Positions 31,626 through 38,943 of a stretch of 64,000 nt of DNA are shown piece by piece. Both the position numbers and the translations under genes were made by a program. The first letter of the stretch is position 1; every line of letters starts with the position of its first letter. The DNA comes from JAIBJN01 sp963842305 (GTDB lineage: Bacteria; Actinomycetota; Thermoleophilia; Gaiellales; Gaiellaceae). A model generated the notes under the pieces. That model searched no databases. It was not told the origin of the DNA and saw only the letters and a list, made by a program, of their open reading frames with translations. The stretch spans positions 62,001 through 126,000 of the forward strand of contig CAWJFW010000008.1 in the NCBI GenBank assembly GCA_963842305.1, read 5' to 3'.

Positions 31626-32489
31626 TCAGAGCGCCGCCGAAACCGTCCCGACCGCATCGCCGCGGCTGGAGTGGACAGGCCGTACGGCGAGCTCGTCGAT
31701 CCCGAGGACGGCACCGGCAACGGCATACGTTGCTCGGTATCCCCCGTCCTCGACTTTCAGGGCCATGCCGGTTCCGTCCGGAAGCCCGACGCAGAGGACG
31801 CCTTCGGCTCCTCGCTTGGCGACGGAGCCGGGGAGCGCGCGCATGACCAGCGTGTCCACAGACTGTGGCCCTCCCACAAGTTCGGGGTGAGCGGTCATCG
31901 ACGCGACGACCGTCTCCATTCCGCGCGGCGATCCCTTGGCGAAGCCCGCGAACATGCGGGCGAGCTCCGCGAGCGAAAGGGCGAAGGTCGGGACGCCGCA
32001 GCCGTCGGTCGCGGTCGCAATCTCGTCCGCGGGTCGGCCAACGGTCTCGGCGACGAGCCCGAGAAGCTCGACCTGGAGCGGATGATCCGGCAGCCGATAG
32101 CCCTCCGTCTCCCAGCCCCGGGACCGGCACAGGAAGAGAAACCCAGCGTGCTTGCCCGAGCAGTTGTGGCGAAGGCGCGAGCCGTGCTCCGCGCCGCACT
32201 CGAGGTCGTCCGTTTCGGCGCCGGCCCGCCCGAGAAGAGCCCGAACGGCGACGAGCTGGTCGGGGCGCGCCTCGTGCGAGGCGCAGGCGATCGCCAGCTC
32301 CTCCGACGGCAGCGCGTAGCGAACCAGCGGGAGTGCCTGCAGCGGCTTCGCCGACGAGCGTACGTAGACGACGAGGTCAGGGTCACCCCAGGCCGTCACG
32401 ACGGCGTCGTCTTTCACCACGACGGCGTGCGCCCGATGGCGGGACTCCACGAGATCCCCTCTGGTCACGGATACATTGAGCGCGTCCAC
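31626..32489 (-). CDS. L-asparaginase II (AnsA2/thermolabile type)
   Basis: A 287-residue asparaginase of the PF06089 family: VTRGDLVESRHRAHAVVVKD, VVYVRSSAKPLQALPLV (catalytic S/K block), LAIACASHEARPDQLVAVRA, NCSGKHAGFLFLCRSRGWET and TDGCGVPTFALSLAELARMF. Hydrolyses asparagine to aspartate and ammonia in the cytoplasm. Start GTG 32489 (VDALNVSVTRGD); a GTG four residues before VTRGD is an alternative. It is divergent from the Fpg-like gene, leaving only 13 bp between the two starts. Confidence 0.9.
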   Translation of the reverse strand: MDALNVSVTRGDLVESRHRAHAVVVKDDAVVTAWGDPDLVVYVRSSAKPLQALPLVRYALPSEELAIACASHEARPDQLVAVRALLGRAGAETDDLECGAEHGSRLRHNCSGKHAGFLFLCRSRGWETEGYRLPDHPLQVELLGLVAETVGRPADEIATATDGCGVPTFALSLAELARMFAGFAKGSPRGMETVVASMTAHPELVGGPQSVDTLVMRALPGSVAKRGAEGVLCVGLPDGTGMALKVEDGGYRATYAVAGAVLGIDELAVRPVHSSRGDAVGTVSAAL

Positions 32490-32502
32490 GCGGAGGAAGA
32501 CT

Positions 32503-33330
32503 ATTCCCGAGTTTCCGGAAGTGGAGGCGGCGAGGCAGACGCTCGACGAGCCGATCGCCCGCGCGCCGGTCGCCAAGGCCGGGCCCGCCCACATCGCCAC
32601 GCTGAAGACGTTCGATCCGCCGCTCTCCGACCTCGATGGCCGGCGCTTCTCCGGCGCACGGCGTCGCGGCAAACACCTGCTCTTCCCGACCGACGACGGC
32701 GAGCGCGTGCTGCACGTCCACCTGATGAGCGCGGGCCGGATCCGCTTTCTCGAGCCCGGGGCGAAGGGTCCGAAGACGCCGGCGTTCCGGCTGCGACTGG
32801 ACGACGGCGGCGAGCTCGTCCTCACCGAAGGCGGTCCGAAGAAGCGGGCGCGGGTCGGCGTCTACCGTCCTGACGAGCTGGAGGCCGAGCTGGGTCATCT
32901 CGGCCCGGAGGCAGACCGCATCGGGGCCGCCGAGCTCGGCGAGATCGCACACCGCGAGGCGCGCCGGATGCATCCCTTCCTGCGCGATCAGCGGGCGCTC
33001 GCCGGCATCGGCCGTGCCTGGTCGAACGAGATCCTGAACCGCGCGAAGCTCTCCCCGTACGCACTCACCACCGAGCTCTCGGACGAGGAGGTGGAGCGCC
33101 TGGCCGGCGTGGTCCGCGAGCTGCTTGCATACGGGTTGGAGCAGCGCCTCGCCGGGGCGGCCGACAAGAAGGTCTACAAGGTGCACAACCGTCTCGGCGA
33201 GCCGTGTCCGAACTGCGGCACCCCCATAGCCCGCGTCGACTTCGAGGAGCACACGATCTTCTACTGCCCCGAGTGCCAGACCGGCGGACGGATCCTCAAG
33301 GACCGGCGGCTCTCGCGGCTGCTGCGCTAG
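32503..33330 (+). CDS. Fpg/Nei-type DNA glycosylase, ATT start
   Basis: A 275-residue protein. After the start codon it reads PEFPEVEAARQTL, the family N-terminus in which Pro2 and Glu3 are the catalytic residues after Met removal. NEILNRAKLSPYA and the C-terminal zinc finger CPNCGTPIARVDFEEHTIFY CPECQTGG with RILKDRRLSRL confirm the family. The codon before PEF is ATT (32503-32505), with GGAGG ending 6 nt upstream. The only upstream start, TTG 32476, would bury the catalytic proline ten residues in. Removes oxidised purines or pyrimidines and nicks at the abasic site. Confidence 0.85.
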   Translation: MPEFPEVEAARQTLDEPIARAPVAKAGPAHIATLKTFDPPLSDLDGRRFSGARRRGKHLLFPTDDGERVLHVHLMSAGRIRFLEPGAKGPKTPAFRLRLDDGGELVLTEGGPKKRARVGVYRPDELEAELGHLGPEADRIGAAELGEIAHREARRMHPFLRDQRALAGIGRAWSNEILNRAKLSPYALTTELSDEEVERLAGVVRELLAYGLEQRLAGAADKKVYKVHNRLGEPCPNCGTPIARVDFEEHTIFYCPECQTGGRILKDRRLSRLLR

Positions 33331-33356
33331 GAGGGTTCTCCGCCAAACCCTCCTAG
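33327..33356. terminator. Bidirectional terminator between fpg-like and kinase-like genes
   Basis: CTAGGAGGGTT (33327-33337) and AACCCTCCTAG (33346-33356) form a perfect 11-bp stem, loop 8 nt. It covers the stops of both convergent genes. A relative with an inserted loop lies at 36897-36956. Confidence 0.75.
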
Positions 33357-33940
33357 GAGCCAGGCGGAAGCGAGATCAGGAGGCGGTCGTCGCGCGCCTC
33401 GAGCTCCCCGCCGATGGCACGGATGAGGAGCGAGGCGGCCGGAGCGGCGAGCTCCCTCGCTTCCTCGCCCAGGACGACCGGGCGGGCGGCGCGGGAGAGC
33501 GGCGAGATGGTGAGGCTCGCTCCGTCGACGTCCAGCGTGACGCTCTCGTGCCCGCCGAAGCGTGCCACCGCACGCGCAAGCTGCGAGAGCGCGCGAGCGG
33601 TCGGCTCCGAATCGACACGCACCGGCGCGCCGCGGCCGCTGACCGTCACCCTGCCCTCCTCCAGCAGGGCCGAGGCCTCGCGGGCGAGCTCGAGCGAGTC
33701 GCGCTCCGCGAGGACGGGCTCGTACTTGCCCGACTCGATCCTGGCGACGAGCCGGAGCTGGTCGACCAGCTCGTCGATCTGGGCCGAGGCGGCTCCGATC
33801 ATCTCCACGTAGCGCGGTGCAGGCGCCTCCAGGGGGAGCTGCTCGAGCGTCCGTGCGAAGCCGTAGACGGTGGCCAGCGGCGTCAGGATGTCGTGGCAGG
33901 CGACCGAGACGAGCTCGGCGAAGTGGCGGTCGTTCGTCAT
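33353..33940 (-). CDS. Short histidine-kinase-like protein lacking ATPase motifs
   Basis: A 195-residue cytoplasmic protein: FAELVSVACHDILTPLATVY (HisKA-like helix with His at residue 15) and a second helix, then a strand-rich C-terminal part ending LLIRAIGGELEARDDRLLIS LPP, which has the shape of a HATPase core but lacks the N box, DxGxG and GxGLGL motifs. Autophosphorylation seems unlikely; it could receive phosphate or bind partners. Convergent with the Fpg-like gene through a shared terminator. Confidence 0.6.
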   Translation of the reverse strand: MTNDRHFAELVSVACHDILTPLATVYGFARTLEQLPLEAPAPRYVEMIGAASAQIDELVDQLRLVARIESGKYEPVLAERDSLELAREASALLEEGRVTVSGRGAPVRVDSEPTARALSQLARAVARFGGHESVTLDVDGASLTISPLSRAARPVVLGEEARELAAPAASLLIRAIGGELEARDDRLLISLPPGS

Positions 33941-34003
33941 GGACTGGGCTGCTACGTTCTCCGGGTGGAGCGGAGACTAACGGGGACGGCGGGCACGGTT
34001 GAC

Positions 34004-34948
34004 ATGCAGGCCTCCGTGCCGGAGGTCCAGCTCGGCCTCTCCCGAGCCGGCGTCACCGGCGTGCAGAAGGCCGTGCGCATGCAACACCGCGGCCGCGACG
34101 CACTCGTCTCGGCCGAGATCGACTGTTTCGTCGACCTCGACCCGGCGCGCAAGGGCGTGCACATGTCGCGCTTCCCCGAGCTCTTCGAGGAGGCGATCGA
34201 CGAGCTCGTGATCGGCGAGATGCTCCTCGTCGAACGGCTGGCCGAACACATCGCCCGCCACATCGTCGAACGGCAGGGCGCGCTTCGGGCCGAGGTCAAG
34301 ATCGCGGCCCGCTATCCGGTGGAGCGTACGACTCCCGTCACCGGGCTCCGCACGCAGGAGCTCGTCACGCTGATCGGGCTCGCGGCGGCTTCCCGTGTTG
34401 CCGCGCGGAGGATCGTCGGCGTCGAGGCGACGGGGATCAACGCCTGTCCATGCGCGCAGGGCCTGGTCCGCGACCAGGCGGCGGAGCGCCTCGGCGAGGC
34501 CGGCTTCGAAGACGCGGACGTGGAACGGATCCTCGAGCTCGTGCCCATCGCCACGCACAACCAGCGCGGGCGCGGCACGCTCTACCTCGGCACCAACCTC
34601 CGGCTGGACGCCGAGGATCTCGTCGACCTGGTCGAGCGGTCGATGAGCTCCCCCGTCTACGAGCTCCTCAAGCGCCCGGACGAGCTCTTCGTCGTCGAGC
34701 ACGCGCACCTCTCGCCGCGCTTCGTCGAGGACTCCGTGCGACTCATGGTGAAGGGCGCGCTCGAGGACTACGAGGAGCTCGGCAACGACGACTTCGTGCT
34801 CGCACGCCAGGTGAACTTCGAGACGATCCACAACCACGACGTCCTCGCCGAGCGGTTCGGCACCGTCGGCGAGCTGCGCGGCGAGCTGGCGAACGGCGGC
34901 CACTCCGCGCGCCATACCGAGCTGGGAGACTGGCTCCGCGCTGTCTAG
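34004..34948 (+). CDS. folE2: GTP cyclohydrolase FolE2
   Basis: A 314-residue protein of the FolE2/MptA family: QLGLSRAGVTGVQKAVRM, DCFVDLDPARKGVHMSRFPE, ATGINACPCAQGLV (metal and active-site Cys) and IHNHDVLAERFG. Converts GTP to 7,8-dihydroneopterin triphosphate, the first step of folate synthesis, using a metal that can replace zinc. ATG 34004 begins the typical N-terminus. It ends by sharing CTAG with the plsY stop (convergent 4-bp overlap). Confidence 0.9.
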   Translation: MQASVPEVQLGLSRAGVTGVQKAVRMQHRGRDALVSAEIDCFVDLDPARKGVHMSRFPELFEEAIDELVIGEMLLVERLAEHIARHIVERQGALRAEVKIAARYPVERTTPVTGLRTQELVTLIGLAAASRVAARRIVGVEATGINACPCAQGLVRDQAAERLGEAGFEDADVERILELVPIATHNQRGRGTLYLGTNLRLDAEDLVDLVERSMSSPVYELLKRPDELFVVEHAHLSPRFVEDSVRLMVKGALEDYEELGNDDFVLARQVNFETIHNHDVLAERFGTVGELRGELANGGHSARHTELGDWLRAV

Positions 34949-35568
34949 CCGAGCTCCGCGCCGGAGCCCCCGAGGCGCGGGCGGTGGAGGTCGATCTTGT
35001 TCTCTTCTCCGGCCAGGAGGCGGCGGATGTTCCCCCGGTGGAGGAGGACGATCGCCAGGGCCGCTCCGGCGGTGAAGGCGACCACCGGCCAGGAAGCGCC
35101 GAAGAGCAGCGCCCATAGGGGTAGCGAGATGGCCGCAACGATCGACGCAACAGAGGCGTAGCGCGTCAGGAAGAAGACGACGAGCCAGACGCCGGCGGCA
35201 GCGAGCGCCGCGAGCGGCGCGACGGCGAGGGCGACGCCGCCGGTCGTGGCCACCATCTTCCCTCCGCGCGCGAAGCCGAGGAAGAGCGGGCGCCAGTGGC
35301 CGACCATGGCCGCGACGCCCGCGAGCACACCTACGAGGTCGCCTCCGAACGTGAGGCCGAGCAGTGCCGCGGCCGCACCCTTGGCGATGTCGAGGAGCGC
35401 GACCGCCATCCCGAGCTTGAAGCCGAACGTCCGCCAGACGTTCGTCGCGCCCGGGTTGCCGCTCCCGACCGTCCGTATGTCGACACCTCGCAGGAGCCGC
35501 GGGAGCCAGTACGCCCACGGCATGCTGCCGAGGAGGTAGCCAACGGCGATGAGAAGAGCGTCGGTTAT
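34945..35568 (-). CDS. plsY: Glycerol-3-phosphate acyltransferase PlsY, probable ATA start
   Basis: From ATA 35568 the frame reads TDALLIAVGYLLGSMPWAYW LPRLLRGVDIRTVGSGNPGA TNVWRTFG: motif 1 GYLLGSMP and motif 2 GSGNPGATN, then GHWRPLFLGFARGGKMVATT GG (motif 3) and further membrane helices. PlsY transfers acyl from acyl-phosphate to glycerol-3-phosphate in the membrane. Starting at ATG 35523 would delete motif 1 and the first helix. No ATG/GTG/TTG/CTG lies upstream before the in-frame TGA; ATA follows AGGTG at a 9-nt spacing. 207 residues, the family norm. Confidence 0.8.
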   Translation of the reverse strand: MTDALLIAVGYLLGSMPWAYWLPRLLRGVDIRTVGSGNPGATNVWRTFGFKLGMAVALLDIAKGAAAALLGLTFGGDLVGVLAGVAAMVGHWRPLFLGFARGGKMVATTGGVALAVAPLAALAAAGVWLVVFFLTRYASVASIVAAISLPLWALLFGASWPVVAFTAGAALAIVLLHRGNIRRLLAGEENKIDLHRPRLGGSGAELG

Positions 35569-35580
35569 GACTCAGGGCAC

Positions 35581-36195
35581 CTAGATAGCGTAGGCCTCGA
35601 CCCAGCCGTTCACGACGTCCCAGTCGAGGTTCTCGAGGAAGGCATCGATGTAGGACGCGCGGTCGGTCTGGTAGTCGAGGAAGTACGCGTGCTCGTAGAC
35701 GTCGAGCGCGACCAGCGGCGCCGTGTTCCAGATCGGGAAGGTGTTCTGAGCGTCGCCGACGTAGTTGAAGAGGCGCTGCTCGTCGAAGTCGTACGCCGTC
35801 CAGGCCCAGCCTCGGCCGGCCATGCCGGTCGCCTTCAGGTCGGCCCGCCAGTCGTCGACGCTGCCGAAGTCACGAGCGATCAGCTCGCCGACCGCACCGT
35901 CGGGGTTCCCGCCCCCGCCGCCGAGATGTTCGAAGTAGATCTCGTGGTTCTTGACGCCGCCGATCGCGAACGTGAGGTCGACTTTGAGCGCGCGGATCTC
36001 CGAGTACACCTGGTTCGCCGCGGCGAGATCGACCTCGCCGAGCTTCCCGAGGATCTCGTTTCGCTTCGCCACGTAGCCCTGATAGAGCTTGTAGTGCGCC
36101 TCGACCGACGCTCGGGAGATCCCGTCCATCTCGAGGAGCTCGGGCTTGAGCTCGCGCGCCGCGATCTCCGCCCGATTGAAAGCCAAGGTCGCCAT
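35581..36195 (-). CDS. Fe/Mn superoxide dismutase
   Basis: A 204-residue superoxide dismutase of the iron/manganese family: helical N-terminal domain with SVEAHYKLYQGYV (first ligand His), GVKNHEIYFEHLGGGG (second His), and LDVYEHAYFLDYQTD (Asp and His ligands). Converts superoxide to O2 and H2O2. The metal (Fe or Mn) cannot be read from sequence. It ends 12 bp upstream of the plsY start, so the two are probably cotranscribed. Confidence 0.85.
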   Translation of the reverse strand: MATLAFNRAEIAARELKPELLEMDGISRASVEAHYKLYQGYVAKRNEILGKLGEVDLAAANQVYSEIRALKVDLTFAIGGVKNHEIYFEHLGGGGGNPDGAVGELIARDFGSVDDWRADLKATGMAGRGWAWTAYDFDEQRLFNYVGDAQNTFPIWNTAPLVALDVYEHAYFLDYQTDRASYIDAFLENLDWDVVNGWVEAYAI

Positions 36196-36246
36196 ACCAG
36201 CCTTTCGTCGACTCGTCTACGCGCGCGGGAGCTTATCGTTCCGCGC

Positions 36247-36900
36247 GTGACCGACTTCGCGGCTGCACTCGTCACCGGCGGGACCGGGCGGATCGGCAGC
36301 GCGATCTCGGCGCGCCTCGAGGCCGACGGGTTCCGCGTCCTGGCCGCCGGACGCGCCGACGGCGACGTGTCCGATCCACGGGCGGCCGCCGCACTCGTCG
36401 AGCGGGCTGCCGGCGAGCTCGGCGGGCTCGACCTGGTCGTGCACGCGGCGTCGGACGGCTTCGCTCCCAAGCCCGTCGACGAGATCGAGGAGGCGGACTG
36501 GGACGCCGCATTCGGCGCCACGGCGAAAGGCAGCTTCTTCATCGCCCAGGCGGCCGGGCCCCATCTCCGCACCTCCGACCTCGGCCTCCTGGTCCTGATC
36601 GAGGACGTCGCCGCCTACCAACCCTGGCCGTCCTTTGCGCCTCACTGCGCCGCCAAGGCCGCGCAGGCGATGCTGACCCGCGTGCTCGCGCGAGCGCTCG
36701 CGCCCGACGTACGCGTTTGTGGGATCGCGCCGGGGCCCGTCGCCGTCGAGCCGGGTCAGGAGGAACGCCGCGCGGCCGAGACCCTGCTGGGCGCGATCGG
36801 CTCGCCGGACGACGTCGCCGAGGCCGTCGCGTATCTCGTCAGAGCCGAGTTCGTCACCGGAACCTCGCTCGTCGTCGACGGCGGCCGGCTCCTTCGCTAG
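36247..36900 (+). CDS. Short-chain dehydrogenase/reductase with Tyr-to-His in the catalytic motif
   Basis: A 217-residue SDR: cofactor motif TGGTGRIGSA, DLVVHAAS (NNAG equivalent), and the C-terminal PGPVAVEPGQ and VTGTSLVVDGG. Where YxxxK is expected, the sequence is FAPHCAAKAAQA, placing His at the Tyr position with Lys kept. It may have altered or no oxidoreductase activity. GTG 36247 start; divergent from the superoxide dismutase gene (51-bp gap). Confidence 0.85.
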   Translation: MTDFAAALVTGGTGRIGSAISARLEADGFRVLAAGRADGDVSDPRAAAALVERAAGELGGLDLVVHAASDGFAPKPVDEIEEADWDAAFGATAKGSFFIAQAAGPHLRTSDLGLLVLIEDVAAYQPWPSFAPHCAAKAAQAMLTRVLARALAPDVRVCGIAPGPVAVEPGQEERRAAETLLGAIGSPDDVAEAVAYLVRAEFVTGTSLVVDGGRLLR

Positions 36901-36956
36901 GAGGGGTTGGCGGAGCATCGCTCGGCACAGCCGGTGTTTTCGTCAAACCCTCCTGG
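36897..36956 (+). terminator. Hairpin after the SDR gene, related to the 33327 element
   Basis: CTAGGAGGGGTTGGCGGAG (36897-36915) and AAACCCTCCT (36945-36954) pair outside a long loop. The first arm and start of the loop equal the reverse complement of the 33327-33356 element (CTAGGAGGGTTTGGCGGAG), with about 28 nt inserted before the second arm. This suggests a dispersed terminator element. Confidence 0.6.
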
Positions 36957-36996
36957 GGACCCCTGCACGAAACCGGATCGAGCTTGAGTTTCGTAT

Positions 36997-37563
36997 ATGC
37001 CTGGGTATATGTCTGTCGCCGTGGCAACTGCCGAGAGCGATTCCCGGCTGCTCGAACGCATCGCCGGCGGGGATCGCGATGCGTTCACCGAGCTCTACCA
37101 GCGCTTTGCGCGCCCCGTGTTCGCCATGGCCGTCCGGCAGCTCGGCGACAACGGCCGCGCCGAGGAAGCGGCACAGGAGACGTTCGCGGCGGTGTGGCGC
37201 TCGGCTCGGAGCTACCGCCCCGAGCGCGGCTCGGCCTCCGCCTGGCTGTATGCCGTCGCCCGCCACGCCATCATCGACCGCGCCAGGCAGCGACGTGAGC
37301 CGGTCGTCGAGGTCCCCGAGGAGGCGAGCACCGAGGCCGGCCCGGCCGAGCAGGCCGAGGGCTCCTGGCTCGCCTGGCGGGTGCACAGCGCGCTCGAGCA
37401 GGTCCCCGAGCGCGAGCGCGCGGTGCTCGAGCTGGCCTACTGGAGCGGCCTCTCGCAGGCCGAGATCGCCAGCTATCTCGACGTGCCGCTCGGAACGGTC
37501 AAGACGAGGACGCGCACCGGGTTGGCCCGTCTGGCCGGGCTGCTAGACGAGGTACGAGCATGA
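36997..37563 (+). CDS. ECF-type sigma factor
   Basis: A 188-residue group 4 sigma factor: region 2 (DAFTELYQRFARPVFAMAVR, AQETFAAVWRSARSY) and region 4 (ALEQVPERERAVLELAYWSG LSQAEIASYLDVPLGTVKTR). Similar to SigK/SigL-type ECFs. Start ATG 36997 or 37009; neither has a clear Shine-Dalgarno sequence. The next gene starts in its stop (ATGA overlap), and encodes its probable anti-sigma factor. Confidence 0.85.
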   Translation: MPGYMSVAVATAESDSRLLERIAGGDRDAFTELYQRFARPVFAMAVRQLGDNGRAEEAAQETFAAVWRSARSYRPERGSASAWLYAVARHAIIDRARQRREPVVEVPEEASTEAGPAEQAEGSWLAWRVHSALEQVPERERAVLELAYWSGLSQAEIASYLDVPLGTVKTRTRTGLARLAGLLDEVRA

Positions 37564-38165
37564 GAGAACCCCCGGACCTCCACGAGCTCGTCGGCAGCAA
37601 CCTCCCGCCCGAGCAGCTCGAACGGCTGCGGGACGTGGACGAGGTGCTGCGCCGCGTTCCGGCGCCGCCGCACGACGTGCCGGCAAGCCTGACCGCGGCC
37701 GTCGCCGGAGTTCCGCTCGCGCGCGGCCGCCGTCGAGGGCCGCGCGTCGCGCTTGCGCTCGCCTTCGCGGCGATCGTCGCCGCAGCCGCCTTCGGGATCG
37801 GCCACTGGACAGCGAGTGGGTTCGACGCCGCGTACACCGTCGACATGAAGCCGACGGCGAGCGCGCCGGGCTCCGAGGCGCTCGTGCAGGTCGGCGACCG
37901 AGACGAAGCGTCCGGCAACGTGGAACTCCTGGTCGACGTCTCCGGACTCCCCCGGCTCGAGCCGGGTGACTACTACGCGCTCTGGCTCGAGCGGGACGGG
38001 AAGTGGGCGGCGACCTGCGGCTACTTTGCGGTCGGCGAGGGGCAGACCTCGGTGCGCATGACGGTCTCGTACGACTTCGGCGACTACGACGCCTGGATCA
38101 TCTCGACGGGCGATCGCCGGGGCGACCCGCCGCGGCTCCTGACGGCCGACATCCCTGACGTTTAG
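37560..38165 (+). CDS. Anti-sigma factor, RskA-like
   Basis: A 201-residue protein: N-terminal cytoplasmic helices (LVGSNLPPEQLERLRDVDEV LRRV) without a zinc-binding HxxxCxxC, one membrane helix (VALALAFAAIVAAAAFGIGH, residues about 61-80), and an extracytoplasmic RskA-type domain (LLVDVSGLPRLEPGDYYALW LERDGKW). It should hold the upstream sigma factor at the membrane until an outside signal triggers release. Translationally coupled to the sigma gene. Confidence 0.8.
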   Translation: MREPPDLHELVGSNLPPEQLERLRDVDEVLRRVPAPPHDVPASLTAAVAGVPLARGRRRGPRVALALAFAAIVAAAAFGIGHWTASGFDAAYTVDMKPTASAPGSEALVQVGDRDEASGNVELLVDVSGLPRLEPGDYYALWLERDGKWAATCGYFAVGEGQTSVRMTVSYDFGDYDAWIISTGDRRGDPPRLLTADIPDV

Positions 38166-38168
38166 CGG

Positions 38169-38882
38169 CTAGGGCGCGACGCGGCCGGCGTCCACGAAGG
38201 CTTCGTACGTGAGAGGCATCTCGTCGGCAAGAAACCGCTCGCACGCGTCCGCATAGCGCCGGATCTCCCGCTGCGCGGTCTCGGATGCCCGCAGCGAGAC
38301 GAAGTTCATGAGCGAGCGCGCGTTCACGGTCCAGTAGAACTCCGTGTAGGCGCCGACCGGCATGACCGCCCGGGCCAGCTCCCGGGCGACGCCCTGCTCG
38401 ACGAGCCGCTCGTACGCTGCGTAGGCCGCCTCATAGACGGCCTCGAGCTCCTCCCTGGTGCTCTCGGCGACGTCGGGCTCGACCGGCTCGAACGAGTAGG
38501 CGCCGGGCTTGCCCACCTGCGTCCGCACGTCCTCCGCGGCAGGCACGTAGAAGTCGTCGGTCGCCTTCGCATAGCGCATGCTGAACTCGTTGAAGGAACC
38601 GACGCGATGGCGCATCCATTCGCGGACGACGAAGATCGGGGCGCGGATGTGGAAGCGGAAGGCGTTGTGCTCGAAGGGGGTGCCGTGCCGTTCGCGGAGG
38701 AGGAAACGGATGAGGCCCTTGTCGCCCTCGTCCATCTCCTCCTTGCGGCGCGCGAAGCTGACGCGGGCGGCGTTGACGACCGAGAGGTCGCTCGCCATCG
38801 CCTCGTCGAGCCTGACGAAACCGTGGTCGAGGACCTCGATCGTGCGGTCTGTCGGCAGGGAAGGCGACGCGATGCTCACCAC
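38169..38882 (-). CDS. thyX: Flavin-dependent thymidylate synthase ThyX
   Basis: A 237-residue ThyX: the signature RHRVGSFNEFSMRYAK (RHRxxSxNExSxR) with LLRERHGTPFEHNAFRFHIR and EWMRHR. Makes dTMP from dUMP with FAD, NADPH and methylenetetrahydrofolate, replacing ThyA. GTG 38882 start. It ends 4 bp from the anti-sigma stop (convergent). Confidence 0.95.
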   Translation of the reverse strand: MVSIASPSLPTDRTIEVLDHGFVRLDEAMASDLSVVNAARVSFARRKEEMDEGDKGLIRFLLRERHGTPFEHNAFRFHIRAPIFVVREWMRHRVGSFNEFSMRYAKATDDFYVPAAEDVRTQVGKPGAYSFEPVEPDVAESTREELEAVYEAAYAAYERLVEQGVARELARAVMPVGAYTEFYWTVNARSLMNFVSLRASETAQREIRRYADACERFLADEMPLTYEAFVDAGRVAP

Positions 38883-38943
38883 GATCGAGTCTAACGAGGG
38901 GTCCCGTCGATGCCGAAGGTTTCAGTAGAGTTTTGGCGGCGCT

